From Persicobacter psychrovividus (GTDB lineage: Bacteria; Bacteroidota; Bacteroidia; Cytophagales; Cyclobacteriaceae), in NCBI RefSeq assembly GCF_036492425.1, contig NZ_AP025292.1, positions 1,178,001 to 1,242,000 of the forward strand: a stretch of DNA of 64,000 nt. The letters run 5' to 3'. Positions 35,661 through 44,622 of the stretch are shown here, piece after piece. Every line of letters begins with the position of its first letter. Position 1 is the stretch's first letter. A program made the translations under genes and the position numbers. The notes under the pieces were generated by a model that saw only the letters and a program-made list of their open reading frames with translations, was not told the origin of the DNA and did no database searches.

Positions 35661-38642
35661 ATGAAACATTTTGACTTATCAAAAGTGCGGAATACTTTCC
35701 GCTGCTTGCTATTTTTATTTATTGCTTTTAATTCAGCGCTCTCGGTAGCGCAACCCAATATTGAATATCCCATAGAAGTCTTCAGGGTTCGAAATGAGGC
35801 CAATACTGCCTGGCGCGAAACGACGGTGGTGCGGGTGGATACCAAGAATTTTCAAGGATCGGCGGGTTGGCTGTATCTTAGAGTGAATAATCTAAATAAT
35901 AAGGATGCCCTGAAATACCGTGTGCGCAGCTACAAAAACGGTACAGCTGAGCCGTGGACTTCCTGGCAAAATTCAGCGCCTAATTTCAGTCAGTTTCCTG
36001 TGGATCTTGCTTACGGCGGACTCGGTGGCGGTTTCGGAACGGTAAAAATGAGTACTCCCATCAGTGGGTTTGTGGCGAATGCAAGACATGATATTGAATT
36101 CTGGTATGACTATATCGATGGGACGGACGAAAGTGGCTTCAGAATTATTGAGATGGCACTTTGGCAGACGAACGATCTGTCGGCAGAGGATCAAATAGCC
36201 AATGCAGCGCAGCCAGTTGATCCTTCTCAGTGGGTAGGGCCCTATGATGGAATGGCTGAACAGGCTAATATGCGCAGTGCTGGAGAAGATTTGTGGTTTG
36301 GGAGAAATGGTGCGCCTGCCCTGATCGACGGAAAAGGCTCGCCAATCAAGGCAAGTTGTTCAGATTGTCATGCCTACACGGGCTACGACCTGAAGTATTT
36401 TAATTATTCCAACGAATCTATTATTTCCCGCGCAACATTTCATGGCATGGATCATGAGCAGGGAAAGCAGATTGCCGAGTATATCCGTGATCTTAATTAT
36501 TTGCAGTCGGCCAAAGGGCGGCCATGGCAGCCTCCATTTCAGCCGGGGCCTGGTGCTGATGACAATAAGTTTGAGTGGGCCGCAGGGCAGGGACTTGAGG
36601 CTGTTGGTGCCGATGAAAAAGTGCTTTTACAGGATCTTTTTGGTGGCGAAAACCCTTCTGAAAGTCAGATTGAATCGGTGATTAATAACTATGAGGGAAA
36701 TACCAATATCCGTACGCAGCGAATAGCAGTTCAGTTCCCGGACTGGAACGAGTGGTTGCCCAAAGAGCACCCCAAAGAAATATTGACAACCGAAGAATAC
36801 AACTTTATTGAAAATGCCTTTTTTAATCTTCGTGAGGCGGTTAACAGCAGTACAAAGATCAATAATCTTAACGGCAAAGTAGGGGTCAGTGGCGCCCATA
36901 ATAATAATGGGGTATTTGAAGCTGTCGGGAATTTTGCACGGGAAATTCATAAGGTCATCCGTAGCGATTACAGTATTGTTACCCCACGTTCGCCGTGGTG
37001 GGCTGATGATCGAACAACCTTGGCGGTAGAAGAAAAAAAACGGAGTCTGGCCGCATGGTATGGGGTCAAGCTTTTCGATGTTATCCATCAGTTTAATTTG
37101 TATCAGATTCAGGATTTTGGAAACATCCCTAACACAGAGGAGGAGCATCAGCAATGGCCCACAAGACAATGGGCGGTTTTTCAGAATGCTGCACATATTA
37201 TCTCCGGAAATCGAGGAAAATCTTACTTTCTGACGGATGATACCCCGCTGAAGCAGACAAAAAGCATTTATATGTCTTCCATTTGGTATCAGGTACAATT
37301 GAGCCTTACACCCGGCCACCGTCGCGGCGGACAGGTGGAGCCGAATGATTTTGCCTACAATTTACAACACATTCACCGGCTTGGAGCGCAAACGGGGGTA
37401 TATGAGCCTGTTCGCTTCTTTCAGAATTACCTCAAAAATGCAGAGCAGCGCAACAACGGGAAGCTGCCCAACCAGACCAACCAGTACTTTTTGGGATGGA
37501 ACATGAGGGAACTTTCTCCGTGGCGACTATATGGGACAGGGAAGGGCATTACCGATACTTTTGATGCCCTCGATGCTGACTTGTGTTTCCGCCTGAGAAA
37601 TGAATTTTGGGAAGCCACGGCAAATCGGTTGAATGGATTCGGTGATAATGATTGGCCACGGACGGCCGTTAATGTTTGTGAACGAACAGACTATCACCTG
37701 GAAAATCGAAATGTAATTCCTGCGAATGGGGCGACCAATGGAGGCGACTGTGTTTTCTTTGATCGACGTTCTTGTGGCGGATGTGATGATTCGAACGATG
37801 CCGTGGAGATCGATGCCATTTACACCTTGCTTTACCTTACACAGGATGGCGAGGTGATGTCGGAGGATAATTTCAACGACCTGCGGGATTGGGCCAATGC
37901 CTCCTGGGATTATACCGCATGGCCTACTTTTGCCGGTGGAGGGTCACCGCCGCCTGCTTCGGGCATTGAGCCTGGTTTATATCATTTCGTCAACCGACAG
38001 TCAGGCCGGATGCTAAGAACGGTTTCTTCCGCTCAGGGCAATGGCGGAATTGACTCGAATGTTGCTGTGGTTGAGGCAGGGGATATCAGTGAATTTGTAG
38101 CATGGGAAGTTATTGAAACCGGTACAGAAGGACAATATTATATTGAGAATGTAGGGGCAAATGGCAATAGGCTGTGGACCAACAATGATGAAAGCCGAAC
38201 AGATTATTTGCTGAAAATGAAATATGGTACCTGGACGGGAGCATTTACGCGCTGGTACATCCGTGAGGCGGCATCTACTAATGGCAAGGTTTACTATTGG
38301 CTGACTTCAGTAGGGAATGATCGTAACGTGTGGGAGAATGATAGCTATTTGGCCGAGGATCGTAATTATACCGGCAATAAAACCCATTGGGAATTGGTGC
38401 CTGTGGATAATCAGCGGGTCGTTTCAGATAATGAGCCGGCGAAGGTGTTGTTTGCGCCCAATCCGGTAACAGAAAGGTTGACTATTTTCAATGCGGAAAA
38501 TAAACAAATCGACTTGCTGAATATTTCCGGCCATTTGGTAGCGTCGGGTAAAGGTTTGTCTTTCATTGATATGCGTCAGATGCCTTCCGGGATTTACCTG
38601 TTGAGAATTGATGGCAAGGTTTTCAAGGTTCTGAAACAATAA
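35661..38642 (+). CDS. T9SS-exported mono-haem cytochrome c-like protein with ricin-type C-terminal domain
   Basis: The 993-residue protein has a signal peptide (about residues 1-30, ending SVAQ). An N-terminal beta-rich module (about 31-165) is followed by a c-type haem site CSDCH (C233, C236, H237) and FHGMDHEQGKQIAEYIRDL. The latter resembles the last helix of a cytochrome c, with M a possible sixth ligand. A second CxxC (CGGC) lacks the histidine. Residues about 765-915 look like a ricin-type (CBM13-like) lectin, with GLYHFVNRQSGRMLRT and WEVIETG. The last 70 residues are a type A T9SS sorting domain (APNPVTERLTI, GIYLLRIDGK). The large middle region (about 270-750) is unrecognised. The start at the second ATG (35661) gives the better signal peptide. 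Predicted location: cell surface. Confidence 0.75.
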   Translation: MKHFDLSKVRNTFRCLLFLFIAFNSALSVAQPNIEYPIEVFRVRNEANTAWRETTVVRVDTKNFQGSAGWLYLRVNNLNNKDALKYRVRSYKNGTAEPWTSWQNSAPNFSQFPVDLAYGGLGGGFGTVKMSTPISGFVANARHDIEFWYDYIDGTDESGFRIIEMALWQTNDLSAEDQIANAAQPVDPSQWVGPYDGMAEQANMRSAGEDLWFGRNGAPALIDGKGSPIKASCSDCHAYTGYDLKYFNYSNESIISRATFHGMDHEQGKQIAEYIRDLNYLQSAKGRPWQPPFQPGPGADDNKFEWAAGQGLEAVGADEKVLLQDLFGGENPSESQIESVINNYEGNTNIRTQRIAVQFPDWNEWLPKEHPKEILTTEEYNFIENAFFNLREAVNSSTKINNLNGKVGVSGAHNNNGVFEAVGNFAREIHKVIRSDYSIVTPRSPWWADDRTTLAVEEKKRSLAAWYGVKLFDVIHQFNLYQIQDFGNIPNTEEEHQQWPTRQWAVFQNAAHIISGNRGKSYFLTDDTPLKQTKSIYMSSIWYQVQLSLTPGHRRGGQVEPNDFAYNLQHIHRLGAQTGVYEPVRFFQNYLKNAEQRNNGKLPNQTNQYFLGWNMRELSPWRLYGTGKGITDTFDALDADLCFRLRNEFWEATANRLNGFGDNDWPRTAVNVCERTDYHLENRNVIPANGATNGGDCVFFDRRSCGGCDDSNDAVEIDAIYTLLYLTQDGEVMSEDNFNDLRDWANASWDYTAWPTFAGGGSPPPASGIEPGLYHFVNRQSGRMLRTVSSAQGNGGIDSNVAVVEAGDISEFVAWEVIETGTEGQYYIENVGANGNRLWTNNDESRTDYLLKMKYGTWTGAFTRWYIREAASTNGKVYYWLTSVGNDRNVWENDSYLAEDRNYTGNKTHWELVPVDNQRVVSDNEPAKVLFAPNPVTERLTIFNAENKQIDLLNISGHLVASGKGLSFIDMRQMPSGIYLLRIDGKVFKVLKQ

Positions 38643-39083
38643 GAACAATAAAAATTGGAGTGCATAAGGAAAAGGCGGGTACGCTCGGCGCTTTATGCAC
38701 TTCAATGATTTAAAGCAGGTTTGAAGCTTGAAAATTTATAACGAAGATAGAGCTTTTGAAGAAGTGATGAAGAGTGTCATTTCTCAGCCTATAAATAGCC
38801 ATTCCTTTCTTGGAGGCCTCCTTTTCCTGAAAGAATAGAAATAGATTTTGGATGAGCAATGGGCGATATCCAATTTGCGAAATATAAAATAGCTTAATAT
38901 CAATTCCATCAAGATGAATCGGCGGGAGGCTGGGAGGTTTAAAACGATTTACTTTCTCCATCTGCTTGACTTATCAGTTTGAAGCCTTTTATTAGAGAAA
39001 TATCGTTGCTTGATAGAGAATGATGAGACACAAAAAAACGGCAGAGCGCTCAAGCTTCTGCCGTTTTTTTTATGGAATATAAA
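38643..39083. other. Intergenic region between convergent genes
   Basis: No gene is supported. A reverse 83-codon frame (38710-38961) lacks recognisable motifs. The region ends in the terminator at 39032-39070. Confidence 0.5.
39032..39070. terminator. Terminator after the Nudix gene
   Basis: AAAAAAACGGCAGA / TCTGCCGTTTTTTT arms with an 11-nt loop lie 14 bases past the Nudix stop on the reverse strand; it can act in both directions. Confidence 0.88.
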
Positions 39084-39614
39084 TTATAAAATATAGAAAG
39101 GATCAATGTAGTCTGTAATCCTGCTGTGAGGCCATTCGGTATTGTCAATCCTGATGGCGCCTCCGATAGTTTTTCCTGGTTCTTCCACCATAAATTTGTG
39201 GATGATTTCTGCCATCGATTCAAAAGGAATCAACTTAATGGCTTCTTCCATCGGGAACCAGCGGATGTCTGTGCAGTCGGCAGGAGGAACCGGCGTTCCT
39301 GAAGTGTATTCTGCCGCATAAAAATGAAAAATGATGCCAAAGGGTGCCTCATTGTAATATTGATTGACTAAAGCGCCCAGATGCGGATTTTTGATTTCTA
39401 CCCCCACTTCTTTTGCCATGATTTCCAGGGTCTTTTTTATTGACTCTGAATTATTATAGCGCTTGCCGATCGGCTCCCAGATGCCTTTGTACTTTACAAG
39501 CAGTAATTCGTTGCGCTCATTTTTGATGCAAAATTTGAAATAGGAAAAGTTCTTTTGTGCTATTGTTGTTGTCGCGAGCAACATCAATAACATCAAGGTG
39601 GTCAATTGCTTCAT
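39084..39614 (-). CDS. Exported Nudix-fold protein with degenerate Nudix box
   Basis: The 176-residue protein has an N-terminal signal peptide (residues 1-19, ending TIAQ), unusual for a Nudix protein. The fold features are NERNELLLVKYKGIWEPIGKRY at the start, a helix where the Nudix box should be, and DIRWFPMEEAIKLIPF at the end. The box expected as GX5EX7REUXEEXGU reads here as GKRYNNSESIKKTLEIMAKEVGV: the RE pair has become EI and the EE pair KE. Metal-dependent hydrolysis is therefore doubtful. Its own operator (site 4) puts it in the glycan regulon. It may be a periplasmic ligand-binding protein or a hydrolase with altered chemistry. Confidence 0.72.
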   Translation of the reverse strand: MKQLTTLMLLMLLATTTIAQKNFSYFKFCIKNERNELLLVKYKGIWEPIGKRYNNSESIKKTLEIMAKEVGVEIKNPHLGALVNQYYNEAPFGIIFHFYAAEYTSGTPVPPADCTDIRWFPMEEAIKLIPFESMAEIIHKFMVEEPGKTIGGAIRIDNTEWPHSRITDYIDPFYIL

Positions 39615-39627
39615 AATTGTTTATTTT

Positions 39628-39641
39628 TTTACACGTGTAAA
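39628..39641. promoter_or_regulatory. Putative LacI-family operator, site 4 (Nudix gene)
   Basis: TTTACACGTGTAAA is a perfect 14-bp palindrome 14 bases upstream of the Nudix start. On the reverse strand a TATATTTT box abuts it, with GTTG 18 bases further upstream. Confidence 0.78.
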
Positions 39642-39803
39642 ATATAAACTTTAGACCGACTCACCAACATAACCCGCGTTTTTGTGATGATCATTTTTAT
39701 AAAATTAACAGCTTTTTTAAGCGTTATATTAAGCTTTTTTGCAGAAACATGATTATTATTGCCCAAGAACTTAATTTTTACTTGAAAATATTTTTCCCTA
39801 CAA

Positions 39804-39834
39804 TTTGTCTCTTTGATTTTATTTCTTAGCTTTA
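39804..39834 (+). promoter_or_regulatory. Promoter of the SusCD operon
   Basis: TTTG (39804-39807) and TAGCTTTA (39827-39834, 7 of 8 to TAnnTTTG) are 19 bases apart, the usual spacing for Bacteroidota promoters. The operator follows immediately, covering the transcription start. Confidence 0.55.
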
Positions 39835-39835
39835 C

Positions 39836-39849
39836 TTTACACGTGTAAG
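39836..39849. promoter_or_regulatory. Putative LacI-family operator, site 5 (SusCD operon)
   Basis: TTTACACGTGTAAG followed by TAAG, with the perfect ACACGTGT core, directly downstream of the -7 box and 55 bases before the first gene. Confidence 0.78.
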
Positions 39850-39904
39850 TAAGGCGTGTATAACTAACATCCAACATATTTTTTTAACCTACTCCTACTA
39901 AAAT

Positions 39905-41362
39905 ATGAGAAAATTTTTATGGCCGTTATCAGTGTTTTTGGCCGCTCTGATGCTACTGAGTTGTCAGAAAGAAGAGGTCAAACCTCTGGAACCCAATGAG
40001 AACTCCAGTGTCTCGTTGAGCACGATTCTTCGGGCGCCATCGACGATGGATCCGAAAATTACAGAAATGAATAAAGTAACCGATGATGCCCCGACACTTG
40101 CAATTGCCAAATTGCTTCAGGAAGGGAATGATCAGATTCGGAAAGCGGGTATGTATCTTAATCCGGCAGGAGATGTAAGTATCTCTAATGAAAAGCTGGG
40201 GGATAAATCTACGCAAGGTGCACCCTTTGTTTACAACTTTAAGGTGGAAGACAAAGTGGTAGCTTATCAAGTAAGCTCGAACCAGGAGGTTTATTACCAT
40301 GAGGTATTTACGGACGAAGGGCAGATTATCGATGCCAAAGAAACCAAGCTTGATAAATTTAAGCAGGGTAATCTTGTGATGGGAGGCGACAGCCTTGCCT
40401 GGCAGCAGGATGATCTTGGCGCATTACATTATCAGATTGCTTATGCTGATGAAGCTGGGGCTCGAAAGAATCAGTCTGTGACGGCACATTTTAATGGTAC
40501 GCATGATATAGCGTATGCAGTGAATGACATCAGACAGTATGAAATCTATCTTAATGCAATGGGGACTTCGGGTCGCTTGAAGCAATATAGTGAAGATGGA
40601 CAAGAGGTTGTGTATGAAGGTCCATGGCCAACACCTCCACCACCAGAAGATTTCTCAGGAGTTCGTATGCCATTCATCAATGATGGTGGATTGGATATGG
40701 GTAAGCGCACTGTTGCGAACATGGAGAAACACCTGGCGAATGATGCGATGAGAAATGTGTTCAACAACATGAATTTTGTACTGAACAAAGTAGGGGAACT
40801 GGCCTATTATTTTAACCCGCCAGAAACTGCGCATACATCCAATACGCCAGTATATGGTGATGCTGACCTTTGGTGTTTGACCTACGAATGGATCAATGAA
40901 GATCTTAACGTTGGGATTGCTTATCAAATTTCTACTTCAAGATCTGATTATTATCATCACCTGATGATCCGTCCGGCCGATGGAAGTACGCCTTATGTGC
41001 TGACCTACGAAGGGAAGCAGTCAAGGGAATCATTGACCGACTGTGAGGTTTTCTATAAAAATGACCCTGCTGAGGTGATGCTGCGAATGAAATTCAAAAT
41101 TACCGAAAGCCGTGCTTATTATGAGTACCTGCAGGAGCGTGCCAACTTTGTAGACATCCTTCCGCTGGCTGTTGACAAAACAAATGCCGATGCAGAGTTT
41201 GAATGGCGATTCCGTGATAAAAAACAGGTGGATAAAGATTTCTATGACCTGGTACCGGCTGACTTGGTACAGTGGTTAAAGGCTGCCTTGAAAATGAATG
41301 GTGAGCAAGGAACCTATGATGATGCCTTTGGTGATTCAGGAACGTGGGGAGATCAAAACTAA
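39905..41362 (+). CDS. Surface lipoprotein of unknown function, first gene of the SusCD operon
   Basis: The 485-residue protein has a lipobox LLSC (C20) followed by an acidic QKEE stretch, often a surface-export signal in Bacteroidota lipoproteins. No known domain is recognised. It has an internal proline-rich linker (GPWPTPPPPEDF, about residue 240), and beta-rich halves on either side. The C-terminal half is rich in aromatic residues. Position before susC and under operator site 5 suggests glycan binding. It is 18 bases upstream of susC. Confidence 0.75.
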   Translation: MRKFLWPLSVFLAALMLLSCQKEEVKPLEPNENSSVSLSTILRAPSTMDPKITEMNKVTDDAPTLAIAKLLQEGNDQIRKAGMYLNPAGDVSISNEKLGDKSTQGAPFVYNFKVEDKVVAYQVSSNQEVYYHEVFTDEGQIIDAKETKLDKFKQGNLVMGGDSLAWQQDDLGALHYQIAYADEAGARKNQSVTAHFNGTHDIAYAVNDIRQYEIYLNAMGTSGRLKQYSEDGQEVVYEGPWPTPPPPEDFSGVRMPFINDGGLDMGKRTVANMEKHLANDAMRNVFNNMNFVLNKVGELAYYFNPPETAHTSNTPVYGDADLWCLTYEWINEDLNVGIAYQISTSRSDYYHHLMIRPADGSTPYVLTYEGKQSRESLTDCEVFYKNDPAEVMLRMKFKITESRAYYEYLQERANFVDILPLAVDKTNADAEFEWRFRDKKQVDKDFYDLVPADLVQWLKAALKMNGEQGTYDDAFGDSGTWGDQN

Positions 41363-41380
41363 CAGTAAGACAATAATATC

Positions 41381-44300
41381 ATGAAGATAAATATTAAATA
41401 TTTTTTGACTGTTGGACTGTTTCTTCTGTTCAGCAGCCTCACCACCTATGCCCAACAAGTTCAGGTAGCAGGAAAGGTGATTGATACTGATGGTGCGCCA
41501 TTACTTGGTGCGACCGTCCAGATTGAGGGGACTACCAACGGGACCATTACGGATATGGAAGGGAAGTTCTCCATCACCTATAACAAAGGTCCGGAGAAAA
41601 AACTACATATTTCTTTTATCGGCTATAAAGACCAGTCCATCCTGATTGGTAACCAAGCCAACATTGAGGTGATTTTGGCCGCTGATGTTCAGGAACTTTC
41701 TGAAGTAGTGGTTACTGCCCTCGGCGTGAAAAGAGAAACCAAATCATTGGTGTATGCACAGCAGGGCGTCGATAGTGAAAGCATGAAGGAGGCACGTTCT
41801 CAGAACTTTATCCAGACCCTTGCCGGAAAAGCAGCGGGTTTGCAGATTTCTGCTTCACAAACGGCAACAGGTTCCAATAAAGTATTGATTCGTGGGGTTT
41901 CTTCCCTGACAGGAAATAACGCTCCCCTTTACATTGTCGATGGTATTCCGTTGGAGAATGAAAATCAGGATAAAGGAGTTGCTGTCTGGACAGGAATGGG
42001 AACGCAAAACCTTGATATGGGAGACCCGCTTGCGCAGATCAACCCAGACGATATTGAAGATATTCAGGTGCTTAAAGGTGCCAATGCTTCTGCATTGTAT
42101 GGTTCACGTGCCGGTAATGGTGTGATTATCATCACGACAAAAAAAGCCAAAAAGCGCAAGAAAGGTGACCTCGGTGTTACGGTGAATTCTAACTGGATGT
42201 GGCAGCAGGTGAATCAGTGGCCCGATTACCAGTATGTATATGGATCGGGTATGGGCGGTGCAGTAACCCTTGACCGACAGTGGCTTGATGAAGAAACAGG
42301 TTTGCCGATGATTGCCGGTTCGGCACAGGCATATGGTGGTCCATTGTTGGGCTACGAGGTGATCGATGTTACAGGTGAGCGAGGCCGCTATTTGGCGGAT
42401 AAAAATAACGTGCGGGATATTTACCAGACCGGATTGACGGCAGCGAACTCTGTGAGCTTGGAAACGGCATCCGATAAAGGGTGGTTAAGGTTCTCTTTTA
42501 CCGATACACAATCTAAGTGGATGATTAAAAATCAGGAAGAGCTTGATCGTAAAAACTTCACGCTAAGAGCACACATGAAAATGTCGCCGAAGCTTTCTGC
42601 CGATGCCACCATGCTCTATACTCACGAGAATGTAAAGAATAGAATGTTCCCTAACGGGAGTATCAAAAACCCGGCCTTCTCTTACCTTCAAATGTTGCCT
42701 AACTTCGGAAAGCATAATTTGATCCCTTATAAAGATGAAGATGGTAATCAGTTGCGTTTCCGTGATGTTTGGTTTTCAAACCCTTACTGGAACATGAACG
42801 AGCATATCAATGAAGATCGCTCGAACCGTATCCTGACCAACCTTTCGCTTTATTACCGACCAATAAAGGGGCTGACCATTTCGGCAAAAGCCAATGGAGA
42901 TATGTTTTTGAGAAAAGGGTATGAATTTACGCAATATGGATCCTCTTTTGATCCGGATGGTAAATATACCCACATGAGTTTCGACGTTTACAACTGGAAC
43001 TTTGAAGGGATGGCAGTTTATAATAAGCGATGGAAAGATCAGTTCAGCTTGAATGCTACGCTCGGAACCAACGCTTATATTTATGACAACAAAAGCTCAA
43101 GAACAGTGATTGATCAGCTGTTAATGCGTGATCTGGCTTCGGTATCCAACAATGCGGGTATTGCACGGGTTACTCAGGGCTCATCAGCTTCGGTGATCAA
43201 CTCGGTATTTAGTTCGGTTTCCTTGGGCTATAGAAGTACCTTCTTCCTTGATGGTACCATGAGAAATGACTGGTCTTCAACTTTGCCTTCTCATAACAAC
43301 AGCTTCTTTTACCCATCGGCAGGTACAAGTATTGTATTTTCAGAATTTTTGTCCTCTCGACGCATCATTAACTTTGGTAAACTGAGAGCCTCTATTGCGC
43401 AGGTAGGTAACGGAACGCGTCCTTTCAGGGTGTTTGATTACCATAACTATGGCGGAATTTACAATGATATCCCTTGGACCTCCAACACGCCGAACCGTCA
43501 GAACCCTAATTTGCTGCCGGAAATTACCACTTCTCTTGAGTATGGGGTGGAGTTGAAATTACTTGACCGTGTGAATCTGAACGTTACTTATTACAATTCA
43601 GAGTCAAAAAACCAGATTGTAGATGTGCGCCTGCCGGGTTCTACCGGTTACAATACCGGAACCTATAATTCTGGCTCTCTGACCAACAAAGGTTGGGAGA
43701 TTTACATGGGACTTGACGTTGTGAAAACGAAAAACTTCTCTTGGTCTGCGGATATCAACTGGTCGAATAACAGAACTTATGTAAATGACCTGGGCGCTTT
43801 AGATCGATTCAGACTTTCCAACTGGTTGGCAGTATCCTCTAATGCCGAGGCTGGCATGCCTTATGGCGTGATTCGTGGAAGAAAGCAGCGCATCGATCCA
43901 GTAACAAACACTGGTTTGGTATATGCTGACACCGGCCTGCCTGTTTTTGATGAAGATCAAATCATTGGTAACGCACAACGCGACTGGACTGGTGGGGTGA
44001 AAAACACCTTTACTTACAAAGGGATCTCGCTTGGTGTTTTGGTGGATGTAGCCTGGGGAGGGAAAGTATTCTCCGCTTCACGCCAACGACAAGGACAGTA
44101 TGGCGTGGCGACATATACACTATATGGCCGTGACGAACACTTGTTCTCCAGCAGAATATTGAGTGAAAGTAATGAAGAGCGCAGAGGGGAAGGCCTTTTT
44201 GGTAACCCTTATGAGGATGATCGCAGCAAAGGGGCATTGTACCCAGGAACAAAATACGAGCAGTTTGATCCGGATGGTGATGGCAATGGCGTTTGGGTAG

Positions 44301-44614
44301 CAACAGGCAAGCCGAATGATGTTTATATCCCTTCTAATACTTGGGCATTTCAGGCCATCAACGATAACCCTCGTGCAACCTTTGATGCTTCTTATGTGAA
44401 GCTGAGGGAAATTACTTTGGGCTATGACTTGCCAACCAAAGCACTTGGGCCATTCAAAGCAGTAAGAGTTTCAGCAGTGGGTCGTAATGTGGCTATTTTG
44501 CATCAGAACACCCCTAAAGGGATTGACCCTGAGGCTGCAGCAGGTCTGGGGATCGAGTTTGCATCCTTCCTGCCAACGGCTTCTTACGGTTTCAATGTCA
44601 AACTATCATTCTAA
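41381..44614 (+). CDS. susC: SusC/RagA-family TonB-dependent outer-membrane glycan transporter
   Basis: The 1077-residue protein has a signal peptide ending TYAQQ, then a carboxypeptidase-D regulatory-like domain (about residues 28-105; VAGKVIDTDGAPLLGATVQIEG). A plug domain follows (about 118-240; GKAAGLQI, VLIRGVSSLTG, LYIVDGIP, LKGANASALYGSRAGNGVIIITTKK), then a 22-strand barrel ending FNVKLSF. With the adjacent SusD it imports oligosaccharides using TonB energy. It contains no STN signalling domain, in agreement with control by a LacI regulator rather than an anti-sigma factor. Confidence 0.97.
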   Translation: MKINIKYFLTVGLFLLFSSLTTYAQQVQVAGKVIDTDGAPLLGATVQIEGTTNGTITDMEGKFSITYNKGPEKKLHISFIGYKDQSILIGNQANIEVILAADVQELSEVVVTALGVKRETKSLVYAQQGVDSESMKEARSQNFIQTLAGKAAGLQISASQTATGSNKVLIRGVSSLTGNNAPLYIVDGIPLENENQDKGVAVWTGMGTQNLDMGDPLAQINPDDIEDIQVLKGANASALYGSRAGNGVIIITTKKAKKRKKGDLGVTVNSNWMWQQVNQWPDYQYVYGSGMGGAVTLDRQWLDEETGLPMIAGSAQAYGGPLLGYEVIDVTGERGRYLADKNNVRDIYQTGLTAANSVSLETASDKGWLRFSFTDTQSKWMIKNQEELDRKNFTLRAHMKMSPKLSADATMLYTHENVKNRMFPNGSIKNPAFSYLQMLPNFGKHNLIPYKDEDGNQLRFRDVWFSNPYWNMNEHINEDRSNRILTNLSLYYRPIKGLTISAKANGDMFLRKGYEFTQYGSSFDPDGKYTHMSFDVYNWNFEGMAVYNKRWKDQFSLNATLGTNAYIYDNKSSRTVIDQLLMRDLASVSNNAGIARVTQGSSASVINSVFSSVSLGYRSTFFLDGTMRNDWSSTLPSHNNSFFYPSAGTSIVFSEFLSSRRIINFGKLRASIAQVGNGTRPFRVFDYHNYGGIYNDIPWTSNTPNRQNPNLLPEITTSLEYGVELKLLDRVNLNVTYYNSESKNQIVDVRLPGSTGYNTGTYNSGSLTNKGWEIYMGLDVVKTKNFSWSADINWSNNRTYVNDLGALDRFRLSNWLAVSSNAEAGMPYGVIRGRKQRIDPVTNTGLVYADTGLPVFDEDQIIGNAQRDWTGGVKNTFTYKGISLGVLVDVAWGGKVFSASRQRQGQYGVATYTLYGRDEHLFSSRILSESNEERRGEGLFGNPYEDDRSKGALYPGTKYEQFDPDGDGNGVWVATGKPNDVYIPSNTWAFQAINDNPRATFDASYVKLREITLGYDLPTKALGPFKAVRVSAVGRNVAILHQNTPKGIDPEAAAGLGIEFASFLPTASYGFNVKLSF

Positions 44615-44622
44615 ACACAGCC

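Noticed and set aside
36627-37319. 230-codon reverse frame opposite the cytochrome gene
   Set aside because: No domain or signal features, and it overlaps the well-supported exported cytochrome completely.
38710-38961. Possible 83-codon reverse gene between cytochrome and Nudix genes
   Set aside because: No family resemblance and no regulatory signals; it lies on the same strand as the Nudix gene but beyond its terminator.
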